This document shows, piece after piece, positions 6,017-11,452 of a stretch of 11,452 bases of DNA. Within the stretch, counting starts at the first letter, position 1; every line of letters starts with the position of its first letter. The translations under genes and the position numbers were made by a program. The DNA is taken from NCBI GenBank assembly GCA_002336845.1, contig DDEX01000090.1:1-11452 (forward strand), in the 5' to 3' direction. This stretch comes from Rhodobacteraceae bacterium UBA1943. GTDB taxonomy: Bacteria > Pseudomonadota > Alphaproteobacteria > Rhodobacterales > Rhodobacteraceae. Under the pieces are notes generated by a model. It searched no databases and had not been told where the DNA came from. It saw only the letters and a program-made list of their open reading frames with translations.

Positions 6017-7273
6017 TCAGGCGGGCTTGCCGGGGCCGGAATAGGCCAGATAGCTGCGTTGTTTGGCAATGTGGTCGCCCACCAGCTTGGCGTCATGCCA
6101 GACGCCCCAGATGAAGGACGATCCGCGCCGGGTTTGATAGGGCTGGCCAAGGAAGTAGATGCCCGGTTCGGCGCCGATGCCACGCAGATGGCGCGGGCGG
6201 CCGTTTTCATCGACCGCGGCGGTTTTCAGCCAGGTGAAATCGACCGCAAAGCCCGTGGCCCAGATGATGGTGGTCACCCCCGCCTTTGCCAGATCCAGCG
6301 ACCGCAGGGGATGCGTCATGCAGTCCGGGTCCGGCCCGATCTCGCGCGCTTGTGGCTCTTCGGGCAGGGCAACGCCGTTGCGGGCGGCCCAGGCATCGGC
6401 CTCATCCAGCAGGGCCAGATAATTGGCATCGCCCCGGTTCACGTTGCGCGTCAGGTCATCGGCGAAGGTCAGGGCGCCGTCGGCAAAACCCTCGGTCCGG
6501 CCCACGAGAACCATGCCCTGCGCGGCCAGCTTGCGGAAATCAACTGTGTGGCCGCCGTTCGCACCCGAGACGGCGATGGTCGTGTGGTCGGCGCCCGGCG
6601 TCGCCTCGCTGTCCCACTTGTTCAGCACGCCCAGCCACCAGACGAAATCGCGGCCCCGATAGGCGCGCGGCGGGCGGTCATGCGGGCCGACCGACAGATA
6701 GACCTTGCGTCCCGACTGCATGAGCTCTTCGGCGATCTGGGTGCCAGAGGAACCGCAACCCACCACCAGCACCGCGCCGGGGGCCAGTGCGGCGGGGTTG
6801 CGATAGGCGGTGGAGTGGATCTGGTTCAACCCAGGGGTTTCAGGCACCAAGGCGGGGATCACCGGCTTTTGAAAGGCGCCTGTGGCGGCAACGACATAAT
6901 CGGCCTCGATCGTGCCGGTCGGGGTTTCAACGCGGAATCCCGGCCCCGAAGGATTGCGCGTAACCGAGGTCACCTCGACCCCGGTGCGGATCGGGGCGGC
7001 GAATTTCTGGGCATAGGCAACCAGATAATCGGCGACACCCTCTTTCGGAACGAAAGCGTCCGGGTCGCCCGAAAACGCCATGCCCGGAAAGCGGTCATGC
7101 CAGGCGGGACCGTTCGCAACCAGAGAATCCCAGCGCTCGGACCGCCAGCGTTCGGCGATGCGGGCGCGTTCCAGCACCAGATGCGGCACGCCATGGCGGG
7201 AAAGATGTTCGCTCATCGCGACCCCGGCCTGACCTGCGCCGACGACCAGCGCCTCAACTTTCTCGACCGACAT
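6017..7273 (-). CDS. Flavin-containing monooxygenase (NAD(P)/FAD-dependent, CzcO-like)
   Basis: This 418-residue flavoprotein belongs to the group B monooxygenase-like/CzcO family, which uses NAD(P)H and O2 to hydroxylate or oxidise N, S or carbonyl groups. VVGAGQAG (residues 10-17) is the FAD Rossmann motif. VVGCGSSGTQIAEEL (170-184) is the NAD(P)H motif. IIWATGF (336-342) is the conserved ATG motif before the end of the FAD domain. The region PGLNQIHSTAYRNP (147-160) occupies the place of the family fingerprint but is degenerate. I see no signal peptide or membrane segment. The ATG at 7273 follows AAGGGGA by about nine bases. It is the first gene of the cluster, 34 bp before the ridA-like gene, with candidate LysR operator C about 80 bp upstream. 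It probably carries out the initial or an early oxygenation of the substrate; which atom is attacked is unknown. Confidence 0.88.
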   Translation of the reverse strand: MSVEKVEALVVGAGQAGVAMSEHLSRHGVPHLVLERARIAERWRSERWDSLVANGPAWHDRFPGMAFSGDPDAFVPKEGVADYLVAYAQKFAAPIRTGVEVTSVTRNPSGPGFRVETPTGTIEADYVVAATGAFQKPVIPALVPETPGLNQIHSTAYRNPAALAPGAVLVVGCGSSGTQIAEELMQSGRKVYLSVGPHDRPPRAYRGRDFVWWLGVLNKWDSEATPGADHTTIAVSGANGGHTVDFRKLAAQGMVLVGRTEGFADGALTFADDLTRNVNRGDANYLALLDEADAWAARNGVALPEEPQAREIGPDPDCMTHPLRSLDLAKAGVTTIIWATGFAVDFTWLKTAAVDENGRPRHLRGIGAEPGIYFLGQPYQTRRGSSFIWGVWHDAKLVGDHIAKQRSYLAYSGPGKPA

Positions 7274-7281
7274 TTCCTTGG

Positions 7282-7303
7282 TCCCCTTATGTTTGTCAGG
7301 GGA
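7282..7303 (-). promoter_or_regulatory. Inverted repeat covering the monooxygenase ribosome binding site
   Basis: TCCCCT (7282-7287) and AGGGGA (7298-7303) pair around ten bases. On the message the Shine-Dalgarno AAGGGGA lies in one arm, so the fold could hide it. In addition the - strand leader GACAAACATAAGG matches the LysR gene leader GACAAACCTAAGG at 12 of 13 bases, at a similar distance from the start. Both effects may be chance in so short a stretch. Confidence 0.3.
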
Positions 7304-7353
7304 AGGTGCTGGAAGATGGATTTGGAATAAAGTAATTGGTTCCGCAGTTCTGA

Positions 7354-7368
7354 TTAGGATTTAACTAA
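7354..7368. promoter_or_regulatory. Candidate LysR operator, site C (upstream of the monooxygenase)
   Basis: TTAGGATTTAACTAA fits the TTAGGA-N5-CTAA form of sites A and B exactly in its ten fixed positions. It lies about 81 bp upstream of the monooxygenase ATG, almost the same distance as site A from its gene, and overlaps the stop codon of the NYN gene. This places a LysR-type site at the head of the catabolic cluster. The promoter itself should lie between here and 7273, but I cannot fix its -35/-10 boxes. Confidence 0.6.
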
Positions 7369-8079
7369 CTTGAGCGGCTCGTGTGAACCCGCGTGTTTCA
7401 GGCGAACCCTGGCATCCGGACCTTGCGGATCAAGATCAAACAGGGCGGGATGGGCGAGCAGATAGCGCCGCCAGTTCTTTGCGCCATTATCGCTGATTTT
7501 CGCACCATGTGCCTTGTGCATCGCGGCATTCAGATCGGCGATCTTCATGCCCTGCCCATCGGGGCTTTTTGCGAGGATGATGTTCTTGACGTTTTGACAG
7601 AAAGCGTCCGATTGATGCGGTGTCGGCAGGGGGGGTGCCTTCGCGTTTACAAGTGCGAGTTTCGGAGTTGGTTGGGCCGATGCGGGTTTCAGTTGATGAA
7701 ACGCGGTGCAGGCCGCGCGAAATGATCGTGGCGCCTTCGCCTCGCCTATCCCGGTGACCAACAGGCCATGCTTTTTCAGCCGCCAGGCCAGATGGCTGAA
7801 ATCGCCGTCAGAGCTGACAATGACGAAGCCCTCAATGCCGGCTGTCAGGGCCAGTTCCATGGCGTCTATCGTCAGCAGAAGATCGGTCGCGTTTTTTCCC
7901 GTGCCGGCATGAACAAAATGAAAGCTGGCGGCAGCCAGCCAGCCCGACGCTGTTTGAGCATTGCCATAAACCTGGGCAATATCTACCCGACCGCTCTTGG
8001 CCGCGATCTGCATGATCTGGTCAGCATATGCGGCGGAGATATTGTCGCCATCGACCAACAAGGCAATTCTATGAGCCAT
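7354..8079 (-). CDS. NYN-domain putative RNase with C-terminal OST-HTH/LOTUS-like domain
   Basis: This 241-residue protein begins with a NYN (LabA/DUF88, PIN-like) domain, residues about 3-128: ALLVDGDNIS with Asp10 and Asp12, NATDLLLTIDAM with Asp66 and Asp72, and IVSSDGDFSHLAWRLKKHG with Asp91 and Asp93. These acids form the expected metal-binding set of a putative ribonuclease. A Pro/Ala-rich linker (132-156) leads to a region (about 158-228) resembling the OST-HTH/LOTUS domain (KIADLNAAMHKAHG, then NWRRYLLAHPALFDLD). The start at 8079 is chosen because MAHRIALLVDGDN is the usual NYN beginning. I see no clear Shine-Dalgarno, and the frame extends upstream as shadow sequence. Base composition is visibly less GC-rich than the neighbours, which suggests separate acquisition. 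It is flanked by gaps on both sides and is probably transcribed alone; a link to either metabolic unit is not apparent. Confidence 0.85.
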   Translation of the reverse strand: MAHRIALLVDGDNISAAYADQIMQIAAKSGRVDIAQVYGNAQTASGWLAAASFHFVHAGTGKNATDLLLTIDAMELALTAGIEGFVIVSSDGDFSHLAWRLKKHGLLVTGIGEAKAPRSFRAACTAFHQLKPASAQPTPKLALVNAKAPPLPTPHQSDAFCQNVKNIILAKSPDGQGMKIADLNAAMHKAHGAKISDNGAKNWRRYLLAHPALFDLDPQGPDARVRLKHAGSHEPLKLVKS

Positions 8080-8130
8080 CCCGGGACCGCGCGAATCCAA
8101 CCAACGGGGTGAATGTCGGGGGTCATTCCG

Positions 8131-8160
8131 GCAAAAGTTTGTCGCGCCAGCAAAAGTCTG
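8131..8160. repeat. Two direct repeats 19 bp apart in the NYN gene upstream region
   Basis: GCAAAAGTTTG (8131-8141) and GCAAAAGTCTG (8150-8160) differ at one base and are 19 bp apart start to start. They lie 52-81 bp upstream of the NYN start in the 125-bp gap after the acyltransferase gene, where its promoter is expected. They could be a tandem binding site; the partner is unknown. Confidence 0.35.
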
Positions 8161-8204
8161 ATCCCGCGCGGTTTTTCTCCCGGCCCCTCCGCTCTCAGCA
8201 AGGG

Positions 8205-9227
8205 TCAGATGACGAGCGCCCGCTGTTCGGGCAGGGCCATCGAAACCAGCAGCGGGCTTTCGGCCTGAAGGCGCTGGAAATCGGCCTTGCTGGCCATGCC
8301 TTTCCAGTTCGCAAGGATCAGCGATTGCGCCACCGCTCCGCCAAGGGTGGTGCCAGGGCCGGGGATGATGAAGTAATCCGGGGCGAATTCGCGGGCGGCG
8401 GTGCGGATGGCGGCGGTGAAGTCGTAAGCCTCGACCACCTGATGCCCAAGGGTGTAGTCGCGCAAGGCAGCGGTCGTGGCGGCGCCAGGCCACCAGATGC
8501 TGCCCCGGCCGTCGATCAGCGGCAGGTCGGGCTGGCGGAACAGGGTTTCGGGCAGGCGGGCGCGGCCTTCGGCAGCCACGGGGGCCTGTAGGGCGGTGTG
8601 AAAGGCGGCGTGGTTCGACAGGCGCAGGGGGAAGCGGCCCTGCACGGGGGGCACGGCAGCTTCGAACGCTTTCAGCCCCGCCTCGTTTCCGGCGATGACC
8701 AGCATCCCGCCCAAGTCGATCGACAGGGCAAGCGCCTGGTCGGGGCGCGTGGCGATTTCGGCCACCAGCGCCAGCAGCGCGGATTTGCGGGCGGGGTCAG
8801 GCTGCCAGTCGTCGCCCAGAAACGGATAGACCAGTTGGCCGCCGATCAGCCGTTCCTGCATCAGGGTGCCCATGGTGTTGACCACGGCAAAGCCGTTTTC
8901 GGGCGTCAGCGCCCCGGCACAGGCAAGGGCCGAATACCAACCCATCGAATTGCCGGTGACGGCGACAAGATTCACCCCCTTCAGCGCCAGCCGGTCGCCC
9001 AGCGTGCAGGCATAGATCAGCGCGCTGGCATTGTCGCCCCGCGAGTGTTTCGACACGGAATAGGCCGCGGCGGTATCCAGCGCCGTGAGGGTTTCCTGCC
9101 CCAGCGCGGCGCGGGCGGCGTCAAACCGCGCCAGCAGGGCGGCATCGGGGAAGTTGCGGGTCAGGCTGCCCAGCTCGGGTTTGTTGTAGGTGCCCCGACC
9201 GGGGCAGATCAGAACGGCGGTTTTCAT
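8205..9227 (-). CDS. Stand-alone FabD-type acyltransferase lacking the malonyl-selecting arginine
   Basis: This 340-residue protein has the acyltransferase fold of malonyl-CoA:ACP transacylases: PGRG (9-12) in place of PGQG, the nucleophile elbow GNSMG with Ser94, and AFHT with His210 as the catalytic partner. In E. coli FabD an arginine 25 residues after the serine binds the free carboxylate of malonyl. The equivalent position here is Met119 in VNTMGTLMQ. The enzyme is therefore unlikely to be a normal malonyltransferase and may move a simple acyl group. It overlaps the fused E1 gene by four bases (ATGA) with AAGGGG eight bases before the ATG, so the two are probably coupled. A role in transferring or editing acyl groups made by the 2-oxoacid dehydrogenase is an inference. 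Database labels such as 'ACP S-malonyltransferase' would probably overstate its specificity. Confidence 0.82.
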   Translation of the reverse strand: MKTAVLICPGRGTYNKPELGSLTRNFPDAALLARFDAARAALGQETLTALDTAAAYSVSKHSRGDNASALIYACTLGDRLALKGVNLVAVTGNSMGWYSALACAGALTPENGFAVVNTMGTLMQERLIGGQLVYPFLGDDWQPDPARKSALLALVAEIATRPDQALALSIDLGGMLVIAGNEAGLKAFEAAVPPVQGRFPLRLSNHAAFHTALQAPVAAEGRARLPETLFRQPDLPLIDGRGSIWWPGAATTAALRDYTLGHQVVEAYDFTAAIRTAAREFAPDYFIIPGPGTTLGGAVAQSLILANWKGMASKADFQRLQAESPLLVSMALPEQRALVI

Positions 9228-11407
9228 TTCACCAACCCCTTTGCGGCTGCGACAATCTGGGCCGACGATGGCATGGTGGCGGCATAGGCCGGGCCGGTGG
9301 CGATGAAGCTGTCGGTTGCGGTCAGGCGGGCCAGCGGCACGGCCGGTGCGGCCTCGTGGAAATGGGCTATCAGCGCCTCGGCCACCCCGCCGGAGTGGCG
9401 GGTTTCATCGACGATCAGGATGTTCTTACAATCCATTACAGCCTCGGTCAGCGCCTCTTTCGGCAGAGGCGACAGCCAGCGGGTATCTACGATGCGGGTC
9501 TTGATGCCTGCGGCCTCAATCTCGGGCAGCGCCTGATTGGACAGGTAAACCCCGTTGCCGAAGGTGACGATGGCGAGGTCGGTGCCGGTGCCCTCACCCC
9601 CCACCTCACCGAAGGGGATCACCTGCGAAGGGTCGGGATAGCGGCGCATCCACTGGCCATCCTTGTCGGAATGCAGGTCGCGCATCGGGTAAAGCGCGAT
9701 GGGTTCCAGGAACACGACCAGCCGCTGCTCCTCACGCGCCAGACGCACGCATTCGCGCAGCATCATCGCTGCATCGGCGCCATTCGACGGCACGGCGAGG
9801 ATGAGGCCCGGAATGTCGCGCAGCACGGCGACGGAATTGTCATTGTGGAAATGGCCGCCGAAGCCCTTTTGATACCCCAGTCCCGCGATGCGCAGCACCA
9901 TCGGGTTGCTGTATTGGCCGTTGGAGAAGAAGGGCAGGGTTGCGGCCTCACCCCGGAGCTGGTCTTCGGCGTTGTGCAGATAGGCGAGGAACTGGATTTC
10001 CGGCAGGGGAACAAAGCCGTTCTGCGCCATGCCGATGGCAAGGCCGAGGATGCTCTGTTCGTCCAGCAGCGTGTCGATCATCCGGTCGGGGCCGAAACGC
10101 TGATGCAGCTTTTGCGTGACGCCATAGACGCCGCCCTTGCGGCCCACATCCTCGCCCATCATCACCAGCTCGCGGTGGGTGAGCATCAGGTCGGTCAGCG
10201 CCCAGTTGATCAGGCGCGACATGATCTGCGGTTCGTCCATCGCCTTGAGGTCGCCGCCGAAAGCCGCCGCCCGCGCCTCTGGCGAGGGGCCGTTGGTCGG
10301 CTTGCAGTCCCGTTTCGGCGGGATGATCGAGGCCATGACCTGTTCGGCGGTTTTCAGCCGGGGCCGGGTGATCGCCTGATCCGCCACGCGCACCATGCGG
10401 GCGTTGGTTTCCGTATAGATCTCCAGCGCCTGTTCCGGCGTCATCACCCCGGCCTGATCCAGCAGGCGCACGGAATGCAGCAGGGGGTCGTTCGCCTCCT
10501 CGGCCTCGACCTCCTCTCGCGGCAGGTAGGTGGTGGGCACGTCGGCCCCGGCATGGCCATAAAGGCGGATGGTGCGGATATGCAGGAAGGCGGGTTTCTT
10601 GCGGTCGCGGACATAGGCCGCAGCCTCGGTGGCCACGCGGAAGGTGTCATAAAGGTCCAGGCCATCGGCCTGGAAGTATTTCAGGCCGGGACGGGCGGAG
10701 AAGGTGGCTTCGATCCAGCCCTTTGGCGTCTTGGTGGAAATGCCGATGCCGTTGTCCTCGCAGACGAAAAGAAGCGGCAGGGGGACCGACTGATAGCTGG
10801 TCCATTGCGCGGTGTTGAAGGCGCCTTGCGCTGTGGAGTGGTTGGCGCTGGCGTCGCCAAAGCTGCAATAGACGATGGCATCGTCGGGCAGGATCTGGTG
10901 TTCCGGTTTGTGCCGTTTGGCGGCGCCGATGGAATAGGCGGCGCCGACGGCCTTGGGCAGGTGGCTGGCGATGGTCGAGGTCTGCGGCGGGATGAAGAGA
11001 TCGCGCGCCCCCAGAACCTTGTGCCGCCCGCCGGAAATCGGGTCGTCTGACGAGGAGGCGAAAGAGAGCAGCATGTCCCAGGCCGGGTTCTGTCCCGGCA
11101 CCTGCCCCGCGCGGGCGATCTGGAAGGCGGCGTCGCGGTAGTGAAGGAACGCCATGTCGGTCGGGCGCAACGCAAGCGCAACTGCCGCCAACCCCTCATG
11201 CCCCGAAGAGCCGATGGTGTAGAACCCCTGTCCCACGCGCTGCATGGCGCGCGACTGGCGGTCAAGCGCGCGGGTCAGGACGCCGGCGCGAAAGGCCTGA
11301 ACCGCGGTTTCCGGCGACAGCGGCCCGGCGGGGGGGCGGCCCGGAGGCAGATCGCGCGCGGCCACCCGGCGCAGGAAGTTTTCGTGGACGATACTGGCGC
11401 GATCCAT
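9224..11407 (-). CDS. Fused alpha/beta E1 component of a branched-chain-type 2-oxoacid dehydrogenase
   Basis: This 727-residue thiamine diphosphate enzyme decarboxylates a 2-oxo acid and passes the acyl group to a lipoyl E2 protein. Residues about 30-350 are an E1 alpha unit: GSSGHEG (66-72), HYRD (89-92), and the TPP motif from GDAS (184-187) to EDNGIGIS (217-224). Residues about 393-727 are an E1 beta unit: MMGEDVGRKGGVYGVT (416-431) with Glu419, DEQSILGLAIGMA, GGHFHNDNS and FLEPIALYP. CEQG-like DEQ and FLEP resemble 2-oxoisovalerate rather than pyruvate dehydrogenase E1. A linker at about 350-392 joins two proteins that are usually separate. I chose the ATG at 11407; an in-frame GTG at 11446 lies in the intergenic repeat. 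Its Shine-Dalgarno is weak. No lipoyl domain is present, so E2 and E3 must lie elsewhere, possibly upstream beyond the window. The acyltransferase gene follows with a 4-bp overlap. Confidence 0.9.
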   Translation of the reverse strand: MDRASIVHENFLRRVAARDLPPGRPPAGPLSPETAVQAFRAGVLTRALDRQSRAMQRVGQGFYTIGSSGHEGLAAVALALRPTDMAFLHYRDAAFQIARAGQVPGQNPAWDMLLSFASSSDDPISGGRHKVLGARDLFIPPQTSTIASHLPKAVGAAYSIGAAKRHKPEHQILPDDAIVYCSFGDASANHSTAQGAFNTAQWTSYQSVPLPLLFVCEDNGIGISTKTPKGWIEATFSARPGLKYFQADGLDLYDTFRVATEAAAYVRDRKKPAFLHIRTIRLYGHAGADVPTTYLPREEVEAEEANDPLLHSVRLLDQAGVMTPEQALEIYTETNARMVRVADQAITRPRLKTAEQVMASIIPPKRDCKPTNGPSPEARAAAFGGDLKAMDEPQIMSRLINWALTDLMLTHRELVMMGEDVGRKGGVYGVTQKLHQRFGPDRMIDTLLDEQSILGLAIGMAQNGFVPLPEIQFLAYLHNAEDQLRGEAATLPFFSNGQYSNPMVLRIAGLGYQKGFGGHFHNDNSVAVLRDIPGLILAVPSNGADAAMMLRECVRLAREEQRLVVFLEPIALYPMRDLHSDKDGQWMRRYPDPSQVIPFGEVGGEGTGTDLAIVTFGNGVYLSNQALPEIEAAGIKTRIVDTRWLSPLPKEALTEAVMDCKNILIVDETRHSGGVAEALIAHFHEAAPAVPLARLTATDSFIATGPAYAATMPSSAQIVAAAKGLVK

Positions 11408-11433
11408 GGGCAGGGCTTTCTGCTGGCCGAAGG

Positions 11434-11452
11434 CCGGGGGTTTCACACCCCC
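11434..11452. repeat. Partial copy of the intergenic repeat at the right edge
   Basis: CCGGGGGTTTCACACCCCC runs to the end of the window and matches the reverse complement of 5535-5553 at 18 of 19 bases. It lies 27 bp upstream of the E1 start. The window ends before the GAGTATTT part, if present, could be seen. Confidence 0.55.

Noticed and set aside
5972..7330. 452-codon + strand open frame opposite the monooxygenase
   Set aside because: It is antisense to a well-supported FAD enzyme, low-complexity, and crosses the start region of that gene.
8168..8175. CCGCGCGG followed by TTTTT as a + strand terminator
   Set aside because: The palindrome has no loop and there is no + strand gene ending here.
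8080..8493. N-terminal extension of the NYN gene into the acyltransferase gene
   Set aside because: The extra residues are Arg/Pro/His-rich, overlap the acyltransferase reading frame and precede the standard MAHRIALLVDGDN start.
9356..11050. Long + strand open frame opposite the E1 gene
   Set aside because: It is fully antisense to a gene with clear motifs, has His/Gly/Arg-rich composition and no domain, so it is a shadow frame.

Overview
The window looks like chromosomal DNA from an alphaproteobacterium of the Rhodobacterales (Rhodobacteraceae/Paracoccaceae type). The evidence is high GC, gene families typical of that group, and GC-rich intergenic repeats with the 'CCCCC...GAGTATTTT' signature that I recognise, from memory, from these genomes. 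Apart from the tail of one + strand gene at the left edge, every gene I can support is on the - strand, so the region reads right to left.

Right part (about 11407 down to 8205): a two-gene unit. The first gene is a fused alpha/beta E1 component of a branched-chain-type 2-oxoacid dehydrogenase. It overlaps by 4 bp (ATGA) a stand-alone FabD-type acyltransferase. That acyltransferase keeps the Ser/His catalytic pair but lacks the arginine that normally selects malonyl groups. Next (8079 to 7354) is a single gene of lower GC encoding a NYN-domain putative nuclease with a C-terminal region resembling an OST-HTH/LOTUS domain.

Left two thirds (7273 down to 98): what appears to be a catabolic gene cluster for an N-methylated or cyclic amine-type substrate. 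The order is flavin monooxygenase, RidA-family protein, DUF1028 protein, aldehyde dehydrogenase, LysR regulator, then an iron-sulfur flavoenzyme of the trimethylamine/dimethylglycine dehydrogenase family. The DUF1028 and aldehyde dehydrogenase genes overlap by 8 bp, and the other gaps are 34 to 157 bp. The enzyme set suggests oxidation of a substrate, handling of an imine/enamine, hydrolysis of an amide-like intermediate, oxidation of an aldehyde to an acid, and oxidative or reductive processing of a (methyl)amine.

The most striking feature is a 15-bp motif, TTAGGA-N5-CTAA, found three times: upstream of the monooxygenase (7354-7368), just upstream of the LysR gene (3205-3219, other strand) and upstream of the TMADH-like gene (2238-2252). 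It has the T-N11-A core of LysR-type operators. It sits at the head of the cluster, at the regulator gene and before the terminal gene, so it probably marks a single LysR regulon covering the whole cluster. The substrate is not determined. Homarine or another N-methyl heterocycle is a testable hypothesis.

A repeat island (5430-5553) lies inside the cluster between the ridA-like and DUF1028 genes, and a piece of the same repeat lies at the right edge of the window.
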